From assembly GCF_028622875.1 (NCBI RefSeq), contig NZ_CP117709.1, positions 124,001-188,000 on the forward strand: DNA of 64,000 nt, read 5' to 3'. Of the stretch, positions 34,082-43,547 are shown piece after piece; position 1 is the first letter of the stretch; every line of letters begins with the position of its first letter. The DNA comes from Streptomyces sp. MMBL 11-1 (GTDB lineage Bacteria > Actinomycetota > Actinomycetes > Streptomycetales > Streptomycetaceae). The notes beneath the pieces are model-generated. The model worked only from the letters and a program-made list of their open reading frames with translations. It was not told the DNA's origin and made no database searches. The position numbers and the translations under genes were made by a program.

Positions 34082-34647
34082 CGCGGACACCGAACGGAAA
34101 GGCGCCGCTGGCCGGCGGCGTGGACCTGCCCGAAGGCGCCGAACCCATCGACACGGGCACACCCGTGAGGGGCCCGGGCACACCCGTCAGGGGACAGGGC
34201 GCTCCCCTGACGGCTCCGAGGACGGTCACGGGCAAGGAGCCGGCGGACCGTACCGGGACGGACCTTCGCACCTCCCCCGGGCCCACCGCCCCTGGGCCCA
34301 CCGCCCCCACCGCCTCCACGGCAGGGCAGGCCGGGCTCCCGGGCAGCGTCGAGGACGGCCCGCGTCCCGGCAGGCCGCTGTTCGCCCCCGAGGAGCAGGA
34401 GGCGTTCGCCGCCCGGATCCAGCAGGCGGTGACCGGGTTCGTGGAAGACCCGCACCGGGCGGTGCGCGAGGCCGACGCCACCTTCGACGAGGTCGTCGCC
34501 GGCCTCGGGGCGGCCCTGGAGGAACGCGGGCGGCGACTGCGCGCGGGGAGGGACGGGAGCGGCCCCGCCACCGGTGCGGAGACCGAGGATCTGCGGATCG
34601 CCCTCCAGCACTACCGGGACCTGACGGAGCGCCTCGTACGTCTGTAG
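34078..34647 (+). CDS. Helical protein with proline-rich N-terminus, second of a coupled pair
   Basis: A 189-residue protein coupled to the first by ATGA. The N-terminal half (about residues 1-100) is low-complexity, rich in Pro, Thr, Gly, with a duplicated TPVRGPG-type unit. The C-terminal half carries QAVTGFVEDPHRAVREADATFDEVVAG and EDLRIALQHYRDLTERLV, which align with FVESPERALIEADALLADL and MREALIEARGLFDELL of its neighbour. It thus looks like a partner paralogue that lost the membrane anchor. Function unknown. A perfect 10-base hairpin lies inside its coding sequence at 34184-34213. Confidence 0.72.
   Translation: MTRTPNGKAPLAGGVDLPEGAEPIDTGTPVRGPGTPVRGQGAPLTAPRTVTGKEPADRTGTDLRTSPGPTAPGPTAPTASTAGQAGLPGSVEDGPRPGRPLFAPEEQEAFAARIQQAVTGFVEDPHRAVREADATFDEVVAGLGAALEERGRRLRAGRDGSGPATGAETEDLRIALQHYRDLTERLVRL
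34184..34213 (+). repeat. Intragenic inverted repeat
   Basis: CCGTCAGGGG (34184-34193) and CCCCTGACGG (34204-34213), perfect 10-base arms with a 10-base loop, inside the proline-rich coding region. It could act as an RNA hairpin during translation or transcription; chance in repetitive GC-rich sequence is possible. Confidence 0.45.
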
Positions 34648-34669
34648 CCGGGTCTCACCCCGGACGTCC

Positions 34670-34712
34670 GGGGGCCGGTCGGGCCGGGAGACTCCCGGCC
34701 CGACCGGCCCCC
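34670..34712. terminator. Strong hairpin terminator
   Basis: A perfect 20-base-pair stem (left arm 34670-34689, right arm 34693-34712) with loop GAC, 23 bases after the stop of the paired gene. It is the longest perfect stem noted in the window and ends the 33.5-34.6 kb operon; the convergent phosphatase gene ends 63 bases further on. Confidence 0.75.
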
Positions 34713-34774
34713 GCTCCGCGTCTCGACGCTTCCCTCACTCCCTCATCTCCCTCCCCCCTGTCGCCCCTGTCGGT

Positions 34775-35572
34775 TCAGCCGCGCATCACCAGGCCGTCGC
34801 GCAGCCGCTCCAGGGCGGCGCCGGGCACGCGCAGCCCGTCGCGCACGTAGCCGTCGAGGCCGCCCCAGCGCTCGTCCATGGCGTCGAGCGCCACGTCCAG
34901 GTAGCGGGGGCGGACCTCGATGATCGCCGCGGCGACGGCGGGGTCGCCGCCGCCGTCCAGGAACTTCGCCACGTACGGGGCGAAGGCCGCCCGTACGGCG
35001 GGATTGACCGCGAGGAAGTCCGACCGCACCGTCGCACGGGCCGCCCCCAGGAGCATCAGCAGGACGGCTGCCGCCCAGCCGGTACGGTCCTTGCCCGCCG
35101 TGCAGTGGAAGAGCAGCGGGCGTGCAGCGGGGTCGGCGGCCGTCTCCAGGAAGGCCCGGTAGGCGGCCGCGGCGCCCGGCGAGAGGACCATCTTCCGGTA
35201 GGTCTCGGCGAACAGTTCCTCGGCCCGGCCGCCCCCCAGCGTCCGCTCCGCCTCGACCGGGTCCGCGAGCAGGGACCGCAGCCTGGCGGGCGCCACGCCC
35301 GGGTGGTCGCCCAGAACGTCGGCGACGAAGAGCCTGGCCCGGTCCGGCAGCCGGTCCGGGGCCCACTGGCGCTCGTCGGCGGTGCGCAGGTCCACGACGG
35401 TGCGGATACCGAGCGCGCGCACCGCACGGTCGCTCTCCGGGTCCAGCTCGCTCAGCTGACCCGAGCGGAACAGGACGCCCTGCCGCACCCGGCGGTCACG
35501 GCCCAACGCGATGCCGCCCAGGTCGCGCAGATTGACAACGGTGGCGGCCGGAACGGTCCGGGCGGTCTGCAC
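34775..35572 (-). CDS. Tyrosine-protein phosphatase (PTP/DSP type)
   Basis: A 265-residue protein with the CX5R signature HCTAGKDRTGW (catalytic Cys about residue 157) and the N-terminal NLRDLGGIALGRDRRVRQGVLFRS segment of the bacterial Y_phosphatase3 group, which includes PtpB-like enzymes and phosphoinositide-type phosphatases. It would hydrolyse phosphotyrosine or phosphoinositides. The GTG at 35572 with GAGG at nine bases is chosen; a longer frame to 36334 is a shadow. No kinase gene is near it. Confidence 0.88.
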   Translation of the reverse strand: MQTARTVPAATVVNLRDLGGIALGRDRRVRQGVLFRSGQLSELDPESDRAVRALGIRTVVDLRTADERQWAPDRLPDRARLFVADVLGDHPGVAPARLRSLLADPVEAERTLGGGRAEELFAETYRKMVLSPGAAAAYRAFLETAADPAARPLLFHCTAGKDRTGWAAAVLLMLLGAARATVRSDFLAVNPAVRAAFAPYVAKFLDGGGDPAVAAAIIEVRPRYLDVALDAMDERWGGLDGYVRDGLRVPGAALERLRDGLVMRG

Positions 35573-35691
35573 GATGAACTGCCTCTTTCCCCGATGAATT
35601 CCAGGAATTCCACATATCAGGACCAACATCGCACGCAGCGGGGAAAGCACCACCGGAGAACGCCGGAGGCACCCCGGGGCGTCGACGCGCG

Positions 35692-36216
35692 TCAGTCCGA
35701 CAGGAGCCTCGTCTTCTGCTCCACGAACTCGGCGTCGGTGAGGATGTCCCGTTTCCACAGTTCGGCGAGTCGCTCCAGACGAGTGATGATGTCGTCCCCC
35801 GCGGCACCCTCCTCGCCGGGCCCGGCCGGCCCGCCGCCCCCCAGGCGCTCGTGCGCGACGAACGCGCCGCCGGCCTCGCGGGCCGCGCGGGCGAGCCGCG
35901 TGGTCCACAGGTCCTCCCGGACGACGATCGCCACCACATCGCCCGCCGGTACTCGCCGGTCGAGCTTCTCCACGTCCTCGGGGGTGAGCACCGCCGCCGC
36001 GCCCTCCGCCGTATCGGCGGGAACCACTCCCCCGGGGTCCAGCTCCCGCAGTTCCACCGGGGCCGCCGCGCCGCCCTCGCCCCTGCGGACGAATGCCAGA
36101 TCTCCGGCCCGTACGGCTCCGGACGACATGGCGTCGGCGAGCACGGGGGCGACCGACCCGGTGAAGCGACTGCCGGGGAAGGCGATGACGAGGTACTCCA
36201 CAGGTCCGACGGCCAC
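35692..36216 (-). CDS. DUF6325-family protein with SHOCT-like C-terminus
   Basis: A 174-residue protein. Residues about 1-125 match the DUF6325 style (GPVEYLVIAFPGSRFTG; RAGDLAFVRR; LTPEDVEKLDRRVPAGDVVAIVVREDLWTTRLARA). The last 30 residues, RLERLAELWKRDILTDAEFVEQKTRLL, are a SHOCT motif, a short oligomerisation or binding helix pair. Function unknown. The GTG at 36216 opens the frame. Confidence 0.82.
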   Translation of the reverse strand: MAVGPVEYLVIAFPGSRFTGSVAPVLADAMSSGAVRAGDLAFVRRGEGGAAAPVELRELDPGGVVPADTAEGAAAVLTPEDVEKLDRRVPAGDVVAIVVREDLWTTRLARAAREAGGAFVAHERLGGGGPAGPGEEGAAGDDIITRLERLAELWKRDILTDAEFVEQKTRLLSD

Positions 36217-36470
36217 GGTCGCGTCCTCTCCCTATCCCGGCGGCCACGGGGCGCCGGGGTGGATACGGCATTCGAGTGATGACATAGAGAATCGGGAAAC
36301 TTCGCACATAATATGCATCGCTGTCCGGATTCATCCCGATCTCGGGAACCGTCGTGTTGCCACTGTCCGCCCGCCACGCCGATTACGCGACCGTGTGTAA
36401 AGGATCAAGTGCATATCCGAGAGGGCAAGGTCACAGCACGTGCCCCTGCTGCTGGCTGAGCGCGCTGCCC

Positions 36471-36482
36471 TAGCATCTGAGC
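36471..36482 (+). promoter_or_regulatory. Possible -10 element for leaderless mutA
   Basis: TAGCAT at 36471-36476 ends six bases before the mutA ATG, and no Shine-Dalgarno precedes that ATG. The spacing fits a transcript starting at the A of the start codon. No strong -35 is evident. Confidence 0.3.
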
Positions 36483-38345
36483 ATGACGGTCCAGCCTGCT
36501 GACGGGCTCTCTCCGGCCGCCGTGTTCCCCGACCCCTCCCATGACCAGTGGCAGACCCTCGTCGAGGGCGTACTGCGCAAGTCGGGCAAGGAAGTCTCGG
36601 GCTCGGCCGCCGAGGAAGCGCTGTCCACCACACTGGAGGACGGGCTCACCACCCGCCCCCTCTACACCGCACACGACGAGTCGCCGGACACCGGTTTCCC
36701 CGGCTTCGCCCCCTTCACCCGGGGCAGCAGGGCCGAGGGGAACGCGGCAGGCGGCTGGGACGTGCGCCAACGCCACACCCTGACCGACCCCGCACGGCTC
36801 AACGAGGCGGTGCTCGGCGATCTGGAGAACGGGGCCACCTCCCTCTGGCTCACCGTGGGCGGCCCGGTGGGCGTCCCCGTCGACGGGCTCGCCCGGGCGC
36901 TGGAGGGGGTCTACCTCGACCTCGCGCCCATCGTCCTCGACGCCCCGGCCGACCTGGACTCCGCCGCGACGGAGCTGCTGCGGCTGTACGGGGAGCGCGG
37001 CGTCGCCAAGGACGGGGCGCGCGGCACGCTGGGCGCCGACCCGCTCGGCCACGAGGCCCGGACGGGCGTCGAGGCCGACCTCACCTCCGCCGTGCGCTGG
37101 GCGCGGGTGTGCGACGCGGAGTACCCGGGGTTGCGGGCCGTCGCCGTGGACGCGTTGCCGTACCACGAGGCGGGCGGTTCGGCGGGCGAGGAGCTGGGGC
37201 TCTCCCTGGCCTCCGGGGTCGCCTATCTGCGGGCCCTGACCGGTGCCGGGATGAGCGTGGAAGCCGCCTGTGGGCAGCTGGAGTTCCGCTACGCGGCCAC
37301 CGCCGACCAGTTCCTGACCATCGCCAAGCTGCGCGCGGCACGCCGGCTGTGGGCGCGGGTCGCCGAGGCCTCCGGAGCCCCCGCCGCCGGGGCCCAACGG
37401 CAGCACGCCGTCACCTCGCCGGTGATGATGACGCGCCGCGACCCGTGGGTGAACATGCTGCGCACCACGCTGGCCACGCTGGGCGCGGGGGTGGGCGGCG
37501 CGGACTCCGTGACCGTGCTGCCGTTCGATCACGCGCTGGGCCTGCCCGACGCGTTCGCGCGGCGCATCGCCCGCAACACCTCGACGATCCTCATGGAGGA
37601 GTCCCACCTGGCGCGGGTCATCGACCCGGCGGGCGGCTCCTGGTACGTGGAGCGGCTGACCGACGAACTCGCCTCGGCCGCCTGGGCGTTCTTCCAGGAG
37701 ACCGAGCGGGCGGGCGGTCTGCCCGCCGCGCTGCGCTCCGGGATGGTCGCGGAGCGGCTCGCCGCCACCTGGGCGGCGCGCAGTGCGAAGCTGGCCCGTC
37801 GCACGGAGCCGATCACCGGGGTGAGCGAGTTCCCGCAGCCGGGCGAGCGCCCGGTGGAGCGCGAGCCCGCGCCCGACGCGTACGCCGGGGCTCCGGGCGG
37901 TCTGCCCCGGGTCCGGCGCGACGAGGCGTTCGAGGCGCTGCGCGCCCGGTCGGACGCGCACCTCGCGGCGACCGGGAGCCGCCCGAAGGTGTTCGTCGCC
38001 GCGCTCGGTCCGGCCGCCGCGCACACCGCGCGGGTCTCCTTCGCCGTCAACCTCTTCGGGGCGGGCGGGATCGAGGCGGTCCACGAGCCGGTGTCGGTGG
38101 AAGCGGACACCGCCGCCGACTCCCTGACCGCCTCCGGGGCGACGGTCGCTGTCCTGTGCTCGTCGGACGCGCTGTACGCCGAGCGGGCGGAGCAGGTGGC
38201 CGGGGCGCTGAAGTCGGCGGGAGCGGAGCGGGTGTTCCTCGCCGGCCGGCCCGGCGAGTACGCCGACGTCGACGCCTACGTCTTCGCCGGCTGCGACGCG
38301 GTCGCCGTTCTCACCTCCGTACTCGACCGCATGGGAGTGGCGTGA
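36483..38345 (+). CDS. mutA: Methylmalonyl-CoA mutase small (non-catalytic) subunit
   Basis: A 620-residue protein of the mutase beta-subunit type. It has the TIM-barrel-like half ([33 protein letters not shown]) and a C-terminal cobalamin-domain-like region. It lacks the DxHxxG cobalamin loop present in the large subunit, as expected for the non-catalytic partner, which stabilises the heterodimer. The ATG at 36483 has no ribosome site and may be leaderless. It overlaps mutB by one base (TGATG). Confidence 0.92.
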   Translation: MTVQPADGLSPAAVFPDPSHDQWQTLVEGVLRKSGKEVSGSAAEEALSTTLEDGLTTRPLYTAHDESPDTGFPGFAPFTRGSRAEGNAAGGWDVRQRHTLTDPARLNEAVLGDLENGATSLWLTVGGPVGVPVDGLARALEGVYLDLAPIVLDAPADLDSAATELLRLYGERGVAKDGARGTLGADPLGHEARTGVEADLTSAVRWARVCDAEYPGLRAVAVDALPYHEAGGSAGEELGLSLASGVAYLRALTGAGMSVEAACGQLEFRYAATADQFLTIAKLRAARRLWARVAEASGAPAAGAQRQHAVTSPVMMTRRDPWVNMLRTTLATLGAGVGGADSVTVLPFDHALGLPDAFARRIARNTSTILMEESHLARVIDPAGGSWYVERLTDELASAAWAFFQETERAGGLPAALRSGMVAERLAATWAARSAKLARRTEPITGVSEFPQPGERPVEREPAPDAYAGAPGGLPRVRRDEAFEALRARSDAHLAATGSRPKVFVAALGPAAAHTARVSFAVNLFGAGGIEAVHEPVSVEADTAADSLTASGATVAVLCSSDALYAERAEQVAGALKSAGAERVFLAGRPGEYADVDAYVFAGCDAVAVLTSVLDRMGVA

Positions 38346-40570
38346 TGCCGACACCGCCCACGGATCAGGAACCCTCCGTTCCCGACTTCTCCGACGTGCC
38401 GCTCACGTCCGCCGCACCGCCCGCCGGCTCCGCCGCGCAGTGGCGGACGGCCGTGACCGAAGCCGCCGACGGCGCCGAGGCCCCGCTCTGGGAGACGCCC
38501 GAGGGCATCACGGTCAAGCCGCTCTACACCGGTGAGGACCTGGAGGGTCTGGACGCGCTGCACTCGTATCCGGGGATCGCCCCGTATCTGCGCGGGCCCT
38601 ACCCGACGATGTACGTCAACCAGCCCTGGACGATCCGTCAGTACGCCGGGTTCTCCACGGCCGAGGAGTCCAACGCCTTCTACCGGCGCAACCTGGCCGC
38701 CGGGCAGAAGGGGCTCTCCGTCGCCTTCGACCTGCCGACCCACCGGGGGTACGACAGCGACCACCCCCGGGTGACCGGCGACGTCGGCATGGCCGGGGTG
38801 GCGATCGACTCGATCTACGACATGCGCCAGCTGTTCGACGGCATTCCGCTGGACCGGATGTCGGTGTCGATGACGATGAACGGCGCGGTGCTCCCCGTGC
38901 TGGCGCTGTACATCGTGGCCGCCGAGGAACAGGGCGTACCGCCCGAGAAGCTGACCGGGACCATTCAGAACGACATTCTGAAGGAGTTCATGGTCCGCAA
39001 CACCTACATCTATCCGCCGTCGCCCTCGATGCGGATCATCTCCGACATCTTCGCGTTCACCTCGCAGAAGATGCCACGCTACAACTCCATCTCGATCTCC
39101 GGCTATCACATCCAGGAGGCCGGGGCGACGGCCGATCTGGAACTGGCGTACACGCTCGCCGACGGGGTGGAGTATCTGCGCGCCGGTCAGGAAGCCGGCC
39201 TGGACGTCGACGCGTTCGCGCCGCGGCTGTCGTTCTTCTGGGCGATCGGCATGAACTTCTTCATGGAGGTCGCCAAGTTGCGGGCGGCCCGGCTCCTCTG
39301 GGCGCGCCTGGTGAAGCAGTTCGACCCGAAGAACCCCAAGTCGCTTTCCCTGCGCACCCATTCGCAGACCTCGGGGTGGTCGCTCACCGCGCAGGACGTG
39401 TTCAACAATGTGACGCGTACGTGCGTGGAGGCGATGGCCGCGACGCAGGGGCACACCCAGTCGCTGCACACCAACGCGCTGGACGAGGCGTTGGCGCTGC
39501 CCACCGATTTCTCCGCCCGCATCGCCCGTAACACGCAGCTCCTCCTCCAGCAGGAGTCCGGCACCTGCCGGGTCATCGACCCGTGGGGCGGCAGCGCGTA
39601 CGTGGAGAAGCTGACGCGGGACCTGGCGGACCGGGCCTGGCAGCACATCGAGGAGGTCGAGGCCGCCGGCGGCATGGCGAAGGCCATCGACGCGGGCATC
39701 CCCAAGCTCCGGGTGGAGGAGGCCGCCGCCCGCACACAGGCGCGGATCGACTCCGGGCGGCAGCCGGTGATCGGGGTGAACAAGTACCGGGTGGAGACCG
39801 ACGAGAAGATCGACGTCCTCAAGGTCGACAACTCCTCGGTGCGCACCCAGCAGATCGAGAAGCTGCGCCGGCTGCGCGAGGAGCGCGACGAGATGGCGTG
39901 CCAGGAGGCGCTGCGCGCGCTGACGGCCGCCGCCGAGCGCGACCCGGGGCCGGGCCTGGAGGGCAACCTGCTGGCGCTGGCGGTCGACGCGGCGCGGGCG
40001 ATGGCCACGGTCGGGGAGATCTCGGACGCACTGGAGAAGGTGTACGGGCGGCACGCCGGGCAGATCCGTACGATCTCCGGTGTGTACCGCAAAGAGGCAG
40101 GAGAGTCCCCTTCGGTGGACCGCACCCGCGCACTGGTCGAGGCCTTCGAGGAGGCGGAGGGCCGCCGGCCGCGCATCCTGGTCGCCAAGATGGGGCAGGA
40201 CGGGCACGACCGGGGCCAGAAGGTGATCGCCACGGCCTTCGCCGACCTGGGCTTCGACGTGGACGTCGGCCCGCTGTTCCAGACGCCGGGCGAGGTGGCG
40301 CGGCAGGCCGTCGAGGCCGATGTGCACATCGTGGGCGTCTCGTCGCTGGCGGCGGGGCACCTGACCCTGGTGCCGGCGCTGCGCGAGGAGCTGGCCGCCG
40401 AGGGGCGCGAGGACATCATGATCGTGGTGGGCGGGGTGATTCCGCCGCAGGACATCGAGGCGCTGCACGAGGCCGGCGCGGCATCCGTCTTCCCGCCGGG
40501 GACGGTGATCCCGGACGCGGCCCACGACCTGGTGACGCGGCTCGGCGCCGCGCTCGGCCACGAGCTGTGA
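38345..40570 (+). CDS. mutB: Methylmalonyl-CoA mutase large (catalytic) subunit
   Basis: A 741-residue adenosylcobalamin enzyme that interconverts succinyl-CoA and (2R)-methylmalonyl-CoA, a precursor route for polyketides and propionate. Substrate-side signatures are [20 protein letters not shown] and [19 protein letters not shown]; the cobalamin loop is [12 protein letters not shown], followed by SSLAAGH and [10 protein letters not shown]. Start ATG 38345 (GTG at 38342 is equivalent). Coupled to mutA. Confidence 0.95.
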   Translation: MPTPPTDQEPSVPDFSDVPLTSAAPPAGSAAQWRTAVTEAADGAEAPLWETPEGITVKPLYTGEDLEGLDALHSYPGIAPYLRGPYPTMYVNQPWTIRQYAGFSTAEESNAFYRRNLAAGQKGLSVAFDLPTHRGYDSDHPRVTGDVGMAGVAIDSIYDMRQLFDGIPLDRMSVSMTMNGAVLPVLALYIVAAEEQGVPPEKLTGTIQNDILKEFMVRNTYIYPPSPSMRIISDIFAFTSQKMPRYNSISISGYHIQEAGATADLELAYTLADGVEYLRAGQEAGLDVDAFAPRLSFFWAIGMNFFMEVAKLRAARLLWARLVKQFDPKNPKSLSLRTHSQTSGWSLTAQDVFNNVTRTCVEAMAATQGHTQSLHTNALDEALALPTDFSARIARNTQLLLQQESGTCRVIDPWGGSAYVEKLTRDLADRAWQHIEEVEAAGGMAKAIDAGIPKLRVEEAAARTQARIDSGRQPVIGVNKYRVETDEKIDVLKVDNSSVRTQQIEKLRRLREERDEMACQEALRALTAAAERDPGPGLEGNLLALAVDAARAMATVGEISDALEKVYGRHAGQIRTISGVYRKEAGESPSVDRTRALVEAFEEAEGRRPRILVAKMGQDGHDRGQKVIATAFADLGFDVDVGPLFQTPGEVARQAVEADVHIVGVSSLAAGHLTLVPALREELAAEGREDIMIVVGGVIPPQDIEALHEAGAASVFPPGTVIPDAAHDLVTRLGAALGHEL

Positions 40571-40581
40571 GCCGCTGACGG

Positions 40582-41601
40582 ATGGCAGTGAAGATCGACA
40601 TCGACGGTTATGTGCGGGGAGTTCTCGACGGGAAGCGGGCGTTCGTGGCGCGCGCGATCACGCTCGTCGAGTCGACCCGGGCCGAACACCGGGTGCTGGC
40701 GCAGGAGTTGCTGAGCCGGTTGCTGCCGCACGCGGGGTCGGCCCGGCGGATCGGGATCAGCGGGGTGCCGGGCGTGGGCAAGTCCACGTTCATCGACGCG
40801 CTCGGCACGATGCTCACGGGTCTCGGGCACCGGGTGGCGGTGCTGGCGGTCGACCCGTCCTCCAGCCGTACGGGCGGCTCCATCCTGGGCGACAAGACCC
40901 GGATGGAGCGCCTCGCGGTGGATCCGGCCGCCTTCGTCCGCCCCTCCCCCACGGCGGGCACCCTGGGCGGGGTGGCCAAGGCGACCCGGGAGTCCATCAT
41001 GGTGATGGAGGCGGCGGGTTACGACGTGGTGCTGGTGGAGACGGTGGGCGTCGGGCAGTCGGAGACGGCGGTGGCCAACATGGTCGACACGTTCCTGCTG
41101 CTGACGCTGGCCCGTACCGGCGACCAGCTGCAGGGCATCAAGAAGGGCGTCCTGGAGCTGGCGGACGCCATCGCGGTCAACAAGGCGGACGGTCCGCACG
41201 AACGTGACGCCCGGTCGGCCGCGCGCGAACTGGCGGGCGCGCTACGGCTGATGCATCCGGCGGACGCGGCCTGGACGCCCCCGGTGCTCACGTGCAGCGC
41301 GCGTGAGTCGAGCGGTCTCGACACCCTGTGGGAGCGGCTGGAGCAGCACCGGACGCTCCTGGAGTCGACCGGCCGGCTGGCGGCCAAGCGCCGCGACCAG
41401 CAGGTGGACTGGACGTGGACGATGGTCCGCGACGCGTTGCTGGACGGCCTGCACAGCCATCCGGCGGTGCGGAAGCTCGCACCGGAGCTCGAACAGCGGG
41501 TGCGGGAGGGCACGTTGACGGCGACGCTGGCCGCCGAGGAGATCCTCGGGGTCTACCGCGGGGGCGGGCCCCGCGAGGGCGGCGCGGCGGAGTCCGGCTG
41601 A
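40582..41601 (+). CDS. meaB: MeaB/ArgK-type GTPase, mutase chaperone
   Basis: A 339-residue G3E-family GTPase. GVPGVGKST is the P-loop (about residue 61), followed by LAVDPSSSRTGGSILGDKTRM and VETVGVGQSE. It protects and reactivates methylmalonyl-CoA mutase by gating cobalamin loading. It follows mutB by 11 bases on the same strand, an arrangement seen in many actinobacteria. The ATG at 40582 is assumed. A terminator follows at 41635. Confidence 0.93.
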   Translation: MAVKIDIDGYVRGVLDGKRAFVARAITLVESTRAEHRVLAQELLSRLLPHAGSARRIGISGVPGVGKSTFIDALGTMLTGLGHRVAVLAVDPSSSRTGGSILGDKTRMERLAVDPAAFVRPSPTAGTLGGVAKATRESIMVMEAAGYDVVLVETVGVGQSETAVANMVDTFLLLTLARTGDQLQGIKKGVLELADAIAVNKADGPHERDARSAARELAGALRLMHPADAAWTPPVLTCSARESSGLDTLWERLEQHRTLLESTGRLAAKRRDQQVDWTWTMVRDALLDGLHSHPAVRKLAPELEQRVREGTLTATLAAEEILGVYRGGGPREGGAAESG

Positions 41602-41634
41602 GCGCGTCGGCGTCGCACGCCGAGGTGGATACGT

Positions 41635-41672
41635 ACCGAGGGGCCCTGGAGTTTGCCGCGGGGCCCCTCGGT
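41635..41672. terminator. Hairpin terminator after meaB
   Basis: Twelve-base perfect arms (ACCGAGGGGCCC; GGGCCCCTCGGT) with a 14-base loop, 33 bases after the meaB stop. It ends the mutAB-meaB transcript before the MarR gene. Confidence 0.7.
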
Positions 41673-41726
41673 GCTGTGCGGACACCGGCGCGACTCCCCC
41701 TGGCCGGAGATGACGCCGAGGCGGCA

Positions 41727-41761
41727 CGGACAATTATCGCAGCGCTGTTATATTAGCGCTG
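41727..41761 (+). promoter_or_regulatory. Leaderless promoter and overlapping palindrome of the MarR gene
   Basis: CGGACA (41727-41732) and TATATT (41749-41754) are 16 bases apart. The -10 ends six bases before the GTG at 41761, so transcription would begin at the start codon, and no ribosome site exists. A perfect 7-base dyad (CAGCGCT at 41740-41746, AGCGCTG at 41755-41761) spans the -10 and the start codon. This is what an autoregulatory MarR operator would look like. Confidence 0.5.
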
Positions 41762-42249
41762 TGACATTTTCGGACCCCACGGCGCGACCCGACCCCTGGC
41801 ACTCCCTGCACGAGCTTCTGGCAGCCATGGACGCGGAGATCGAGCGGCTCTACATCGAACGAGGCATCGAGGGGGTGCGCCCTCGGTTCGCCTATCCGCT
41901 GATCCGGCTCGCCCACACCGGACCGCTGACCATCCGCGAGCTCGCGAAGTCCCTGGACCGCTCGCACTCCGCGATCAGTCAGACCGTCGCCGCCATGCGC
42001 AAGGAGGGTCTCGTCACCTCCGAGCCGGGGCCCGACGCCCGCACCCGGCGCATCGACCTGACCGAGCACGGCCGCTCGTTGGTGCCGTTCCTGGAGGCGG
42101 AGTGGCGCGCCACCCACGAGGCGGTCGCCGAGCTGGACGGCGAGGTCCCGTACGCGATGACCGCGGTCGTCCAGGAGGTGCGGCGGGCCCTGGAACGCCG
42201 GTCGATGCGACAGCGGATCACGCACCACCTTGTCGAGCCACCCCGATGA
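41761..42249 (+). CDS. MarR-family transcriptional regulator
   Basis: A 162-residue winged-helix protein. Its recognition region reads LTIRELAKSLDRSHSAISQTVAAMRKEGLV and the wing follows with DARTRRIDLTEHG. Dimerising helices flank it. The GTG at 41761 is the start and is apparently leaderless. It overlaps the exporter gene by ATGA, so it most likely controls that exporter in response to its substrate. Confidence 0.9.
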   Translation: MTFSDPTARPDPWHSLHELLAAMDAEIERLYIERGIEGVRPRFAYPLIRLAHTGPLTIRELAKSLDRSHSAISQTVAAMRKEGLVTSEPGPDARTRRIDLTEHGRSLVPFLEAEWRATHEAVAELDGEVPYAMTAVVQEVRRALERRSMRQRITHHLVEPPR

Positions 42250-43541
42250 CGTGGCGCGGACGCGTTCGTTTCCTCGACACTCGCCCCCTGCGCCGCAGTC
42301 AGCCGTTTCGCGACCTGTGGATCGGCACCTCCGCCTCTCAGCTCGGTGGACAGATAGCCAACGTGGCGGTGCTGGCCCAGGTCTGGGAGCTGACCCGGAG
42401 CCCCGTGGGCACCGGAGCCATCGGACTCGCCACCGGCCTGCCGATGGTGCTGTTCGGGCTGCTCGGCGGCACCTTGGCCGACACCTTCGACCGCCGTGCG
42501 GTGGTGCGGGCCACCACCGCGGGCCAACTCCTGGCCGCCACGGGGCTGTGCGCGCAGGCCCTGGCGGGCAACCGCGACGTGCTGCTCCTGCTCGCCCTGG
42601 TGGCCGCGGGGACGAGCTGCGGCGCCCTCGGAGCGCCCGCCCGGCGCGCCTTCCCGGTCCGGCTGTTGCCGGCCGACCAGGTCGCGGCCGGTCTCGCGCT
42701 GACCAACGTCTCCTTCCAGGCGGCGATGCTGACCGGCCCCGCGGTGGCTGGGCTGATCATCGCGCGCTGGGATCTTCCCGCCGCGTACGCGGCCCAGGCC
42801 GTGGCGGTGGCAGTCGCGATGCTGACCGCGATCCGTCTGCCTGCCACGCGGCCCCTGGGCACCGACGCGGCGGGGGGCGGGCGCCGGCCGGAGCGTGGCG
42901 GTTGGCGGATCGTCCTGCGCCGCCCGACGCTGTGGGGCTCGATGGCCACTGACCTGTCCGCGACACTGCTCGCCATGCCCATCGCGCTCTTCCCCCTGGT
43001 CAACGAGGTTCGCTTCGGCGGAAACCCGCAGACCCTCGGCCTGTTCCTCTCGTCCGTCGCGGTCGGGGGGATCACGGCCGGTCTGCTCTCCGGCACGGTG
43101 ACGCGCCGGCGCCGTGGCGGCCTGGTGCAGCTGTACGCGGCCGGCGCCTGGGGCCTGGCGCTGGCCTGTTTCGGTCTGGCGGGTCCGTTGTGGCTGGCGC
43201 TGGGGTGCCTGGCGGTGGCGGGCGCCGCCGACACCGTGTCCGTCGTCACTCGCAGCGCCCTGGTGCAACTGGAGACCCCGGACGCCTACCGGGGGCGGGT
43301 CTCCTCGGTGGAACACGTGATCGGTGTCGCGGGACCCGAGCTCGGCAACTTCCGCGGCGGCCTGGTGGCGTCGGCCACCTCGGCCTCCTTCTCGCTGGTC
43401 TCCGGAGGGCTGTCAGCCGTCCTCGCGGTCGCCGTGGTGTACGCCACCAACCAACCCCTGCGCGCCTACCGGACACCGACCGCCCACGAGAAGCCGTCCG
43501 CCCCCTCGGGTCTCTCCCCGGCGGAAACGATCACCGATTAG
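42246..43541 (+). CDS. MFS exporter, EntS-like
   Basis: A 431-residue major-facilitator protein with about 12 membrane helices. The first loop motif has the MFS_3 style (GLLGGTLADTFDRRAVV), as in enterobactin exporter EntS and macrolide exporters. It ends in a short hydrophilic tail. It is translationally coupled to the MarR gene and is convergent with the siderophore ATPase gene, which suggests but does not prove that it exports the siderophore or a related catechol. Confidence 0.9.
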   Translation: MTWRGRVRFLDTRPLRRSQPFRDLWIGTSASQLGGQIANVAVLAQVWELTRSPVGTGAIGLATGLPMVLFGLLGGTLADTFDRRAVVRATTAGQLLAATGLCAQALAGNRDVLLLLALVAAGTSCGALGAPARRAFPVRLLPADQVAAGLALTNVSFQAAMLTGPAVAGLIIARWDLPAAYAAQAVAVAVAMLTAIRLPATRPLGTDAAGGGRRPERGGWRIVLRRPTLWGSMATDLSATLLAMPIALFPLVNEVRFGGNPQTLGLFLSSVAVGGITAGLLSGTVTRRRRGGLVQLYAAGAWGLALACFGLAGPLWLALGCLAVAGAADTVSVVTRSALVQLETPDAYRGRVSSVEHVIGVAGPELGNFRGGLVASATSASFSLVSGGLSAVLAVAVVYATNQPLRAYRTPTAHEKPSAPSGLSPAETITD

Positions 43542-43547
43542 ACCGGC

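Noticed and set aside
36548..40570. A single 1340-residue plus-strand protein
   Set aside because: Its first 599 codons overlap mutA in another frame with low-complexity Arg/Gly sequence; the real start is at 38345.
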